Positions 16,908 to 26,080 of a stretch of DNA of 64,000 nucleotides are shown here, one piece after another. A model generated the notes under the pieces. The model worked only from the letters and a program-made list of their open reading frames with translations. It did no database searches and was not told the DNA's origin. A program made the position numbers and the translations under genes. How positions within the stretch are numbered: position 1 is the stretch's first letter; the number at the start of each line of letters is the position of its first letter. Source of the DNA: Lachnospiraceae bacterium (lineage in GTDB: Bacteria; Bacillota; Clostridia; Lachnospirales; Lachnospiraceae); contig JAILPS010000042.1 in the NCBI GenBank assembly GCA_024699325.1, positions 19,261-83,260 on the forward strand. Direction: 5' to 3'.

Positions 16908-17591
16908 ATGGACAATCAAGATTACTTTACTATTTTTGATCAGGATGACGAGGAAATCAAGCCTGTTGAAAAAAAGAACGGACTAACGTTTTATATTTTA
17001 AATATTGCCAAGCTTATACTGTCATTCGTGCCGTATATTTATGTGCTTGTCATTGCCGTAGGTGGTATCCATATCGGCCTTCAGGGCAATGATACATATT
17101 ACGGTTTTGAGGCACTTGAGAAGGCCTTGTTTCCGGTGACAGGGCTGTTTTCATCTGTTGGAGTTGTATCACTGCTGGTTCCTCTGTGTCTGATTTATCA
17201 GATACATTTTATTGTTCGCCACAAATCGGATCTGAAGCTCATGATAGCAGTGGCAGCGATGGTAGTTATCGCGCTCGTAGCGACTCTTATGCTTGAGCCG
17301 GTATCTAAGGAATACCGCTACAGCCATGTGTCAGTGCCCAATATTGTGGCAGAGTATCTGGTGGAGACTTACGGCCAGAAGAGTGTTCTCAGTATGAGGA
17401 TTCTTGAGGAGAAAGAATCCTTTGACAATGAATATACAGAGAAGGAATACAGTGTTTACAATGTTGCGGATGGCTCCACAATAAAACTTACATACACAAG
17501 AGTGAAGAATTACGACAGCGGAGAGCTCACGGAAACAGTGACTGATGAGCAGGGCAAGGTTTTTCGTGACGGAGCGTTTGTGACGGAGTAA
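16908..17591 (+). CDS. Membrane protein of unknown function
   Basis: A 227-residue protein I do not recognise. An acidic N-terminal tail (residues 1-25) is followed by hydrophobic segments at about 27-56, 72-100 and 107-125. A charged soluble domain of about 100 residues ends the protein; it contains beta-like stretches such as EYSVYNVADGSTIKLTYTR. The ATG at 16908 is preferred over a longer in-frame start at 16809, because the longer version would begin inside the terminator hairpin and has no ribosome site. The AGGGG before 16908 is only fair. It is probably the first gene of the unit leading to the aminopeptidase and cellulase. Confidence 0.7.
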   Translation: MDNQDYFTIFDQDDEEIKPVEKKNGLTFYILNIAKLILSFVPYIYVLVIAVGGIHIGLQGNDTYYGFEALEKALFPVTGLFSSVGVVSLLVPLCLIYQIHFIVRHKSDLKLMIAVAAMVVIALVATLMLEPVSKEYRYSHVSVPNIVAEYLVETYGQKSVLSMRILEEKESFDNEYTEKEYSVYNVADGSTIKLTYTRVKNYDSGELTETVTDEQGKVFRDGAFVTE

Positions 17592-17649
17592 GGTCAGAAT
17601 TGATAATTGTGAAGGGAAGCCGCGGTGACATTTGTGCGGCAGGTGTGTT

Positions 17650-18159
17650 ATGTCTGGATACAAAAAGTTAAAACCATTTAAGAAAATGCCGTTTTTGGTG
17701 ATTGCCCCCGTGGTAAGCATTATCGTGGAGGTGGTCCTGATATTTTTGATACTTCACTTTATGGATGTGTTGACCTTTAACAAACAGAATATGCTAGGCG
17801 TTAAGCAGGTGCTCATTGTGGGCACCATATTTGCTGTTATATATGGTTTGTTTGAGAGACTTATCAGCAGAAACAGGGAAGTGAAGTGGTATATGATCCC
17901 TATGGGAAACATGTTCATTCCTATAGCTATAGATGTTATTGTGTTTCTGGTGGCTATGACTAAATGGTGGTCAAACAGGGACAACCAGCATCTGGAATTC
18001 TTCATGTATCTGTTTGCGACCATGGCCATATATATGGCGGTGGCGTCTGTAATCAGGCTCATCTTCCAGTTCATAGTCTATCTGTACACAAGCGACACAC
18101 CACAAATGCGCGAGAAGAGAGCTCAGAAAAAAGAAGAAAAGAAGGCAAAGAAATCATGA
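17650..18159 (+). CDS. Membrane protein of unknown function, coupled to the aminopeptidase gene
   Basis: A 169-residue integral membrane protein with about four hydrophobic helices (residues about 14-36, 50-68, 78-100 and 115-140) and a Lys/Glu-rich tail ending in KKAKKS. I do not recognise the family. The ATG at 17650 is chosen over an upstream in-frame TTG at 17632. Its ribosome site is weak (GCAGGTG). The stop TGA (18157-18159) overlaps the ATG of the M29 aminopeptidase in an ATGA, so the two are translationally coupled and may act together. Confidence 0.72.
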   Translation: MSGYKKLKPFKKMPFLVIAPVVSIIVEVVLIFLILHFMDVLTFNKQNMLGVKQVLIVGTIFAVIYGLFERLISRNREVKWYMIPMGNMFIPIAIDVIVFLVAMTKWWSNRDNQHLEFFMYLFATMAIYMAVASVIRLIFQFIVYLYTSDTPQMREKRAQKKEEKKAKKS

Positions 18160-19406
18160 ATAAGACAATCCTTAAAAAATACGCAAAGCTTATCGTAAAC
18201 ATGGGCGTGAACCTGCAGAAGGGCCAGCAGGCCATAGTCACAGCAAATGTTGACCAGAGAGAGCTGGTAGAATATATCGTGGAGGCCTGCTACAAGCGCG
18301 GCGCCAGCTTTGTCAGAGTTGACTGGCAGGACCCTGAGCTTGTGAAGATTGGCAGCAACTACGCAGATCAGAATATATTAAACACTGTTCCTGCCTGGGA
18401 GGAGGAGAAGCTTAAGCAGAGACTAAATGACATGCCATGCATGATCTACATAGAGTCAGACGATCCTGACGCCCTTAAGGGCTCCAACGTGGACGCCTTA
18501 AACGAGGCCAGGAGAATGCGCTATCCTATAATCAAGAAATACCGCGACCAGATGGATAATAAGTACCAGTGGGTCATCGTCGCAGCCCCATCTGTTAAGT
18601 GGGCCAAGACAGTTTTCCCGGGTGAGAGGGCAAACAGGGCGGTTGATAAGCTCTGGCAGGCCATCCTTAAGTGCGCGCGCATGGGCGACGGAAGCGATAG
18701 GAGCGCCATGGAGTGCGACCCTATCAGAAACTGGGAGGAGCACAACCAGAACTTTAATGAGAGAAGCGCATGGCTTAACGCGCAGAAGTTTGACCGCTTA
18801 ATCTATAAGAGCTCAAACGGCACGGACTTCACAGTCGGCTTAAACCACAATGTGAAGTGGGAGGGCGGAAGCGAAGTCTCCCTTCAGGGCATCACATTTA
18901 ATCCTAACATGCCAACAGAGGAGATATTCACCACTCCTATGAGGGGGCGCGCAGACGGATTGTTAGTTTCCAGCAAGCCGCTGTCATATCAGGGACAGCT
19001 TATAGAGGACTTCTCCATCCGTTTTGAGAACGGAAGGGCTGTGGAGGTCAAGGCTAAAAAGGGACAGAAGCTCTTAGAGGAGATGATAAAGATGGACGAG
19101 GGCGCGTGCTATCTCGGAGAGGTTGCGCTTGTCCCTAAGAATTCACCAATCAACGAGAGCGGCATATTATTCTACACCACCCTGTTTGACGAAAATGCAG
19201 CCTGTCATGTGGCGCTTGGCGCAGGTTTTTCAAACCTCTTAGAGGGCTATGAGAACATGAGCCAGGAGGAGACATTTGAGGCGGGAATCAACCAGTCCAT
19301 GATCCATGTGGATTTCATGATTGGCAATGATGACATGTCCATAACAGGGGTTAAGGACGATGGAACGCAGGTGCCTGTGTTTGTAAACGGCACATGGGCG
19401 AACTAG
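18156..19406 (+). CDS. M29 family aminopeptidase (AmpS/PepS type)
   Basis: A 416-residue metal-dependent aminopeptidase that removes N-terminal residues from peptides in the cytoplasm; it has no signal peptide. The C-terminal half carries the metal-ligand regions of the family: NMPTEEIFTTP, LGEVALVPKNSPI, LFYTTLFDENAACHVALG and NQSMIHVDFMIG. The length is normal for M29 (about 410). The start at 18156 lies inside the ATGA overlap. A much longer frame opening at 17964 exists only because it reads through the upstream gene out of frame. The gene is 13 bases before the cellulase gene. Confidence 0.93.
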   Translation: MNKTILKKYAKLIVNMGVNLQKGQQAIVTANVDQRELVEYIVEACYKRGASFVRVDWQDPELVKIGSNYADQNILNTVPAWEEEKLKQRLNDMPCMIYIESDDPDALKGSNVDALNEARRMRYPIIKKYRDQMDNKYQWVIVAAPSVKWAKTVFPGERANRAVDKLWQAILKCARMGDGSDRSAMECDPIRNWEEHNQNFNERSAWLNAQKFDRLIYKSSNGTDFTVGLNHNVKWEGGSEVSLQGITFNPNMPTEEIFTTPMRGRADGLLVSSKPLSYQGQLIEDFSIRFENGRAVEVKAKKGQKLLEEMIKMDEGACYLGEVALVPKNSPINESGILFYTTLFDENAACHVALGAGFSNLLEGYENMSQEETFEAGINQSMIHVDFMIGNDDMSITGVKDDGTQVPVFVNGTWAN

Positions 19407-19419
19407 TCAGGGGTAGAAG

Positions 19420-21693
19420 ATGAACAACAAAACGCTTAAATATGTGCTCATAGGAATTGGATATGCGCTGCTTCTAGTGGTGATATTCATGATTGGAAGA
19501 GCGATAGGTAATATCGGCGAGAAGAAGGACGAGGGCGTGGCGGATGTCACGACAACCGCAGGCAGTGATTTGGCATCCGCTGATGGTGAGACCTTGTCAG
19601 AAAACCCCGCGGCAGCAGATACGAGTAAGCCCTCAGCCGAGGAAAATGTCAGCAAGCCCACAGGTGAGCAGCCTGAAAGTAATTCTTCAAACGAGCCTGC
19701 AGGTGAGCCTTCAGATGAGCCTGATAGTGCCCCATCAACTGAGCCGTCAGTCGAGCAGCCATCAAGCGAGCAGGCATCTAATAACCAGACTGTCTACTGG
19801 GCAAGCCCGGATGGAGCAGTCGACACTGGAAATCTGACCGCCACTGGAAGCGGCTATGAGGGAACGCCTGGAACGGGAACATTCAACTACGGCGAGGCGT
19901 TACAGAAGGCCATAATCTTCTACGAGGCCCAGAGAAGTGGCGACCTTCCAGAGAGCGGAAGAGTGAGCTGGAGAGCGGATTCTGCCCTGACAGACGGAAG
20001 CGATAACGGCGTCGATCTTACGGGCGGGCTCTACGATGCTGGCGACAATGTGAAGTTTAATCTTCCCATGGCGTACACATCAAGCATTCTCGGATGGTCA
20101 GTTATAGACGAATATGACGCATACGTGGAGAGTGGACAGCTCACATATATCCTGGACACAATCCGCTGGGTGAATGATTATCTTATCAAATGTCACACAG
20201 AGGACGAGGTGTTTTACTATCAGGTTGGCGACGGCGGAATTGACCACAGCTGGTGGGGCGCATGCGAGGTCATGCAGATGGAGAGACCTTCCTACAAGGT
20301 CACCGTGGACAGCCCCGGCTCCTGCGTTGTGGCGCAGGCCGCGGCAAGCCTTGCAATCTGCGCAGAGGTTTTTGAGAGCATTGACCCCGACTATTCAGCC
20401 ACATGTCTGAAGCACGCCAAGAGCCTCTATGCATTTGCAGATAAGACCAGGTCTGATGCGGGCTACACTGCAGCCAACAACTTCTACTCCTCAAACTCAG
20501 GCTATATGGACGAAATCATGTTTGCGGCCATATGGCTGTATAAGGTCACAGGTGACAAGTCATATCTTGACGCGGCGGAGGGCATGTGGAATCCGAAGGA
20601 GCCACTCTACAAGTGGACCCTGTGCTGGGATGACAAAACCCTTGGAAATGCATTGCTGCTCACATACATCACAGGCGACAGCAAGTATTCAGAGTTTGTG
20701 GAGAACAATATCGACTACTGGACAGTGGGAGTAGACGGCGCGAAGATCAACTACACCCCTGACGGTCTGGCATACCTTGACCAGTGGGGAGCGCTCAGAT
20801 ACGCGACCACGGAGGCCTTCGTGGCAGCTAAATACAGCATGTGGGATGGATGCCCCGCAGACAAGGCCACCAGATACATGGATTTTGCCAAGAGCCAGGT
20901 GGATTACTGTTTAGGCTCCACAGGCTTTTCATACGTTGTGGGATTTGGCGACAACTATCCGCAGCACATTCACCACAGAACCGCCCAGGGTTCGTACTGC
21001 GATAACAAGAGTATTCCGGAGCAGGCCAGACACATCCTCTACGGAGCGCTCGTGGGAGGCCCTAGAAGCGACGGAACATATCCCGACGACATAAACGATT
21101 ACTCAACCAGCGAGGTCGGCGATGACTATAACGCAGGATTTGTGGGAATTCTGGCCATAATGTACGACATGTATAAGGGCCAGACGCTTAAGGATTTTGG
21201 CATGGTGGATGCTCCCACAGAGCCCGAGGTCTATATGGTTTACAGTGTAAATGTTGTGGGCCAGGATTTCATAGAGCTTAGAAGCTTTATCTACAACGAG
21301 ACTGCATACCCTGCAAGGGTTACAGATCATTTGTCATGCAAATATTTTATCGACCTGACAGAGGTCTACGAGGCCGGCGGCAGCGTCGATAATATCATAG
21401 TTAGTTTGAATTACGCCGAGGGTGGAGAGATAGCAGGTATCCAGGCCGTCGACGAGGCGAACCACATTTATGCTGTGGAGATCAGCTTCGAGGGGGCTCT
21501 AATATATCCCGGCGGTCAGAGCCAGTGCAGGAGGGAGTGCCAGTTCCGCATCAGATGTGATATGGGAGTCTGGGACAGCACCAACGACCCCTCGTACGTG
21601 GATTTGATGGATTATAGCGGTAGTACACCTGTAAGTGCGGCGCATATGGCGCTCTACGACAGTGGAACCCTGATTTTTGGAGAGGAACCATAA
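19420..21693 (+). CDS. Membrane-anchored GH9 endoglucanase with CBM3-like domain
   Basis: A 757-residue glycoside hydrolase family 9 enzyme (beta-1,4-glucan cleavage). Residues 8-27 are an uncleaved-looking membrane helix after MNNKTLK, followed by a Ser/Pro/Glu linker to about residue 128. The (alpha/alpha)6 catalytic domain spans about 145-600. GGLYDAGDNVKF holds the nucleophile-water Asp pair (D206/D209), HIHHRTA the conserved His region, and SEVGDDYNAGF the catalytic acid Glu565 (usually NEVA.DYNAGF). Residues about 605-757 resemble CBM3, often the CBM3c subtype that makes GH9 enzymes processive. No dockerin is seen, so tethering is to the membrane rather than to a cellulosome. The TAATG overlap couples it to the helicase gene. 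Confidence 0.92.
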   Translation: MNNKTLKYVLIGIGYALLLVVIFMIGRAIGNIGEKKDEGVADVTTTAGSDLASADGETLSENPAAADTSKPSAEENVSKPTGEQPESNSSNEPAGEPSDEPDSAPSTEPSVEQPSSEQASNNQTVYWASPDGAVDTGNLTATGSGYEGTPGTGTFNYGEALQKAIIFYEAQRSGDLPESGRVSWRADSALTDGSDNGVDLTGGLYDAGDNVKFNLPMAYTSSILGWSVIDEYDAYVESGQLTYILDTIRWVNDYLIKCHTEDEVFYYQVGDGGIDHSWWGACEVMQMERPSYKVTVDSPGSCVVAQAAASLAICAEVFESIDPDYSATCLKHAKSLYAFADKTRSDAGYTAANNFYSSNSGYMDEIMFAAIWLYKVTGDKSYLDAAEGMWNPKEPLYKWTLCWDDKTLGNALLLTYITGDSKYSEFVENNIDYWTVGVDGAKINYTPDGLAYLDQWGALRYATTEAFVAAKYSMWDGCPADKATRYMDFAKSQVDYCLGSTGFSYVVGFGDNYPQHIHHRTAQGSYCDNKSIPEQARHILYGALVGGPRSDGTYPDDINDYSTSEVGDDYNAGFVGILAIMYDMYKGQTLKDFGMVDAPTEPEVYMVYSVNVVGQDFIELRSFIYNETAYPARVTDHLSCKYFIDLTEVYEAGGSVDNIIVSLNYAEGGEIAGIQAVDEANHIYAVEISFEGALIYPGGQSQCRRECQFRIRCDMGVWDSTNDPSYVDLMDYSGSTPVSAAHMALYDSGTLIFGEEP

Positions 21694-23753
21694 TGGATGA
21701 GCTTAAGGAGCTGACGGACGTTTACCAGCGACTGTTTAACAGGGTGAAGTCCGGAAAACTCACGCTTCCCAAGAAGAGAAACAGAAAGAGCGCTGTGAGC
21801 TCTGAGGAAGTGAGAAGTAAGGTCTGGATATATCTAAACAGCGAGGATGCATTTGAAATGCAGGACGAGATGCGGGGGTATCTGTTCAGATACATCGCGA
21901 GAAAACCCGAGCTTGAGGACATAGATGTAGACAGACTTATCAAGAGATTTGCAGGAATAGAGTTAGAGGATTTTGGATTTGTGAGGACCGGCAAGGTAAC
22001 GGTCTATGACATAATTCACTTCTACAGGGGAATAGATAAGCAGCTGCTTACGAAGTCTCTTGTGAAGGTTTACAGGGAGAGCTTCGTAGGGCAGAAGACC
22101 AAGCAGGACATCGAAAAACTGCTTCCGCTAAACCCTATAGACGCATACCCTGATGCGAGATGTCTGAAGAGACATTTCATACTGCACGTCGGAGCCACCA
22201 ACACGGGCAAAACCTATCAGTCTCTGCAGAGACTTAAGGAGGCTTCCCACGGAATATATTTATCGCCTCTCAGACTCTTAGCACTTGAGGTGCAGGAGAG
22301 ATTTCTGATGGACGACGTCATGTGCTCCATGACCACGGGCGAGGAGGAGGATATTGTCCCGGGCGCAACCATCATGAGCTGTACGGTGGAGAAGCTACAC
22401 ATCGAAGAGGTGTTTGACATTGCGGTAATCGACGAATGTCAGATGATCAACGACCGCGACAGGGGCTACGCGTGGACAAGGGCGATACTTGGCATCATGT
22501 GCCCGGAGATACATCTGTGCATGGCGCCTGAGGCAGAGGAGATCATCGTCAAAATGATTGAGGAGTGTCAGGACACCTACGAAATCCACAGACATACAAG
22601 AGACACAGAGCTTGTATTCCAGCCTGGAATGTTTAATGTGGACAGGGATCTCAAAAAGGGCGATGCCCTGATAGTATTTTCCAAGAAGAAGGTTTTGGCG
22701 CTTGCGAGCTATCTGCAGGAGACCGGCGTCAAGGTGAGCGTAATCTACGGAGCGCTTCCCTACCAGTCCAGAAAAGAGCAGGTCAGAATGTTTGTAAACG
22801 GCGAGACGGACGTGGTTGTGGCCACCGACGCCATCGGCATGGGCATGAACCTTCCCATCCAGAGAATAGTCATAATGGAGGCCAGCAAGTTCGACGGCGT
22901 TGACTTCAGGGACCTCGAGGGGCCGGAGGTTAAGCAGATTGGCGGGCGCGCAGGCCGCAAGGGAATGTACGACATTGGCTATGTGGCTGCAGCCGAGGAG
23001 CCTGAGAGGATAGAGGCGCTGCTTGAAAGCGTGACACCGCCCATACCTGTAATTCACCTCGGAGTGCCCGATGAGATAATAAGAATTGATCAGAGACTCG
23101 ACGATATTCTGCTCACATGGAAATCCCTTCCGGTAAGCGGAATATACGAGAGAAGTGATATAAGCCGAGAGGTAAATCTATACAGAATGCTCTACGACAG
23201 ACTTCCGGAGCTTAAGAACGAGGATTATTATGCCTGCATAACCATCCCGTTTGCCGAGATACCCGAGGTCACCAAGCAGTGGCTTATCTACTGCGTGAGC
23301 TATTTTACACAGGGGGAGGATTCACTGTGGTTCCCGGCAAGGAATCCCAAGAACCTGGACGATTACGAGACATACTACAAGATACTTGACCTCTACTACC
23401 AGTTCTGCACGAGATTCAACCTGCCGTTTGAGCAGGAGCTTCTCTCAGAGACCAAGTCGGAGGTTGCAAAGGAGATTTGCAACATTTTAGTTGACAATCT
23501 CAAGAAATACGGCAAGAAGTGCAAGCGCTGTGGCAAAGCTCTGTCATGGAATCATCCATACAATCTGTGCGAAGAGTGCCACGCCCTGCCGCCGCAGCTG
23601 AGGAAGCTCGGAGGCATGCACATGAATGACTGGAGAAATGCTTCAAAGCGCCAGAACGGCCATGTGCAGGCCGGCGGGTACGATAAGACATTTCACAAGA
23701 AAAACAGCTCTGGCAAATCCAGAAGCTACAACAAACCGAGAAACAAAACTTAA
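21693..23753 (+). CDS. SUV3-like DExH RNA helicase
   Basis: A 686-residue superfamily 2 helicase related to mitochondrial SUV3, the RNA-degradosome helicase. About 150 N-terminal residues precede the core. The Walker A is GATNTGKT (from G167), the DExH-type box is DECQM (D247), and RGYAWTRAILG follows it as in SUV3. The second RecA domain has VIYGALPYQSR, ATDAIGMGMNLP and QIGGRAGRKG. The C-terminal region holds a CxxC...CxxC zinc-ribbon-like stretch (CKRCGK and CEECH) and a basic, Gly/Asn-rich tail suited to RNA binding. The start overlaps the cellulase stop by one base. A role in RNA turnover is inferred from the family. Confidence 0.88.
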   Translation: MDELKELTDVYQRLFNRVKSGKLTLPKKRNRKSAVSSEEVRSKVWIYLNSEDAFEMQDEMRGYLFRYIARKPELEDIDVDRLIKRFAGIELEDFGFVRTGKVTVYDIIHFYRGIDKQLLTKSLVKVYRESFVGQKTKQDIEKLLPLNPIDAYPDARCLKRHFILHVGATNTGKTYQSLQRLKEASHGIYLSPLRLLALEVQERFLMDDVMCSMTTGEEEDIVPGATIMSCTVEKLHIEEVFDIAVIDECQMINDRDRGYAWTRAILGIMCPEIHLCMAPEAEEIIVKMIEECQDTYEIHRHTRDTELVFQPGMFNVDRDLKKGDALIVFSKKKVLALASYLQETGVKVSVIYGALPYQSRKEQVRMFVNGETDVVVATDAIGMGMNLPIQRIVIMEASKFDGVDFRDLEGPEVKQIGGRAGRKGMYDIGYVAAAEEPERIEALLESVTPPIPVIHLGVPDEIIRIDQRLDDILLTWKSLPVSGIYERSDISREVNLYRMLYDRLPELKNEDYYACITIPFAEIPEVTKQWLIYCVSYFTQGEDSLWFPARNPKNLDDYETYYKILDLYYQFCTRFNLPFEQELLSETKSEVAKEICNILVDNLKKYGKKCKRCGKALSWNHPYNLCEECHALPPQLRKLGGMHMNDWRNASKRQNGHVQAGGYDKTFHKKNSSGKSRSYNKPRNKT

Positions 23754-23857
23754 GTTAAATTGCTGTGCGGAGCAAGAATAGTTATGGTAGTTAGCAGGGC
23801 ATAGAGCCCTAAAATCACTCAGACCAGGTCTGGAGGAAGGGAGATAATTATATTATC

Positions 23858-26017
23858 ATGAGAAAACTACACTTTTTAAAGCGTGTGTCAGCGGTGATGC
23901 TTGCAATATCCCTGGCCACGGTAGCTCCTGCATATGCGCAGACAACACACGGCACAACTGACGAGGTTGTAACTGAGGATCAGTTAGACAACACACCGCC
24001 CGCCGACTATGTGGTAAACACAGAGACGCAGGGAGATTACGACGATGAGAGAGGGGATGCGCTCTTTCCCAAGGATCATCTTCAGGAGGTCAGAATCACG
24101 GTCGATGAGACCAACCTGAACTATCTGTTACAGAATGCGAAGGACAAGCCCTCCGTCATGACTGACACGGTCACGGTTGGCGACGCCTCTGTAAGCTACG
24201 CAGGTCTTAAGACCAAGGGCGATTACACGCTCCTTCACACATATGATGACAACCCGGGAAGCGACCGCTTCTCCTTCTCCATCAATTTTGGCAAATATAT
24301 AAAAAAGGCTGAATACGGCGCCAAGCAGAACCTCTACGGCGTGGAGAAGATAAGCTTTAACAACTTCTTCTTCGACAAATCCATGCTCAAGGAGTACGCT
24401 TCATGGCTGATTATCGAGGCCATGGGACTTCCGACGCCAAGATTCTGTCTGACGAAGCTATACATCAACGACGAATATTACGGTGTGTATTTCATGATTG
24501 AGAATCTTGAGATGAACGTTCTCGAGAGATATCTCGACGTTGACAAGAAGGAGATTCCCGGATACTTAAGCAAGGTTGAGCTCACACAGTTTAAGTATGA
24601 GGAACTTCTTGAGGACAATTCTCCTCTCTACGAATTTGATGAGGAGGTCTACAAGGAAGTCGAGCCCATGCTTCCCACCGTTATGGAGTGGGTCAGAAAA
24701 CTAAACTGCCTGAGTGCGGGCACAGATTTTGACGGCAACAGGATAGATGTAAACAGTCAGGAGTACATAGACCTTCTCGCCCAGATTATGGATGTCGACG
24801 AGGCGGTTAAATATTTTGCAGTGCACTCCTTCCTGGTGCAGACAGACTCCATGTTCACCACACAGAAGAACTTCGGTCTGTATGTAAGTGAGGCCGGCAG
24901 GGCAATGCTTCTCCCGTGGGACTATGACCTGGCATTTGGAACATATTATCCGACGGACGCTGAGTCGACCGCCAACTATGATGTCGACATGATGTATTTA
25001 GCGGGAGATTACAACGGCTGGAACGGAAGTTTTAAGACCTCAGCGCAGGTTTATAAGGATTATCCTCTGTTTAATGTAATCTATCAGAACAGCACATTGA
25101 TGGATAAATACCACGAATATATGGCTGACTGCTCGGTTGTGGCGGCTCTCGGAGGAAAATGCAACGCCACGGGAGAGGTTTATGACAGCACCTATGTCGG
25201 CAATATGATAGACGGCCTTTACGATGAACTCTACGCGGCAGCGGAGGAGGAGCTGGCAAGCCATGTCTACTATGTAAACAATATCAAGCAGCCATACGCA
25301 TTCAAGGCGGGCAATGATCACATTAAGCTGATAGTTGCCATGAGGGCTATCGGCGTGTACTTCCAGCTGAAGGGAGAGAACAACTTCGTGTCCGGCAACG
25401 GATGCAGCCTGGATCTGGTCGGCAACGGTCAGCCGGGAGGCTGGTATGAGACCAACGGCATCATCAGCAATGTTTTAAGCAACGGAATATATTTCACGGG
25501 AAGCTACAGGGATGACAGCTGGAGCGGCAAATCCCCCAAGATTACCGTGAGGGATGTGACTGAGACCACACCTGGCTATGAGCAGATACAGGCGCTTAAA
25601 GAGACAGGCGAAGTTATAAGCTACAGAGTGTACAACACTGTGACACCTAAAAACGGCTACACGTTAAATGTTCCGCTTGGCAGCAAAACTTATGCTCCCG
25701 AAATCTACACCATGACTGAGGGTGTGATGAACAGGCAGGAGGTTACGGTCAGCGACAATATCGCGAGAGCCACATTTGACGTTCCTGAGATTGTGATTAT
25801 ATGTTACAGCTTCACGGCTCCGGAGCCTGAGACCACTGAGACGGCTCAGTCCGATGAAGCGGTCACGACACAGGCAGATGCAGGCAATTCTGAGACTAAG
25901 GAGAACACCACCAACTGGGCGTTGATAGGCGGCGCGGCAGCGCTTATCGCAGTGCTTGTGGGCGGTTTGGCGATAGGTAATTCTAAGAAAAAGAAGAAGA
26001 GCGAAGAAGATAACTAA
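23858..26017 (+). CDS. Secreted CotH-family protein with C-terminal membrane anchor
   Basis: A 719-residue surface protein. Residues 1-27 are a signal peptide ending AYA. Residues about 65-500 are a CotH kinase-like domain: SFSINFGKYI, GVEKISFNN, YGVYFMIENLE and the metal-binding LLPWDYDLAFG. Bacillus CotH is an atypical kinase that phosphorylates coat proteins. Clostridial relatives are often cell-surface or cellulosome-associated, so the substrate is open. The end has a Thr/Glu linker, one membrane helix (about 682-705) and a Lys-rich cytoplasmic tail. The GGAGG/GGGAG elements lie 17 or more bases before the ATG, an unusually long spacer. Its usual partners (VTC, DUF4956) lie 13 kb away. 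Confidence 0.85.
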   Translation: MRKLHFLKRVSAVMLAISLATVAPAYAQTTHGTTDEVVTEDQLDNTPPADYVVNTETQGDYDDERGDALFPKDHLQEVRITVDETNLNYLLQNAKDKPSVMTDTVTVGDASVSYAGLKTKGDYTLLHTYDDNPGSDRFSFSINFGKYIKKAEYGAKQNLYGVEKISFNNFFFDKSMLKEYASWLIIEAMGLPTPRFCLTKLYINDEYYGVYFMIENLEMNVLERYLDVDKKEIPGYLSKVELTQFKYEELLEDNSPLYEFDEEVYKEVEPMLPTVMEWVRKLNCLSAGTDFDGNRIDVNSQEYIDLLAQIMDVDEAVKYFAVHSFLVQTDSMFTTQKNFGLYVSEAGRAMLLPWDYDLAFGTYYPTDAESTANYDVDMMYLAGDYNGWNGSFKTSAQVYKDYPLFNVIYQNSTLMDKYHEYMADCSVVAALGGKCNATGEVYDSTYVGNMIDGLYDELYAAAEEELASHVYYVNNIKQPYAFKAGNDHIKLIVAMRAIGVYFQLKGENNFVSGNGCSLDLVGNGQPGGWYETNGIISNVLSNGIYFTGSYRDDSWSGKSPKITVRDVTETTPGYEQIQALKETGEVISYRVYNTVTPKNGYTLNVPLGSKTYAPEIYTMTEGVMNRQEVTVSDNIARATFDVPEIVIICYSFTAPEPETTETAQSDEAVTTQADAGNSETKENTTNWALIGGAAALIAVLVGGLAIGNSKKKKKSEEDN

Positions 26018-26038
26018 GATTTTTCGCAGAGAAATAGA

Positions 26039-26080
26039 CAAGGCGTGTGATAAGATTCACACGCCTTGGTTTTATTTTTT
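26039..26080 (+). terminator. Terminator between convergent CotH and activase genes
   Basis: CAAGGCGTGTG (26039-26049), eight-base loop, CACACGCCTTG (26058-26068), then a T-rich tract that overlaps the stop region of the convergent gene. The T-tract favours the plus strand. Confidence 0.9.

Noticed and set aside
17964..18155. Upstream extension of the M29 aminopeptidase frame
   Set aside because: It overlaps the preceding membrane-protein gene in another frame; family length and the ATGA coupling support the start at 18156.
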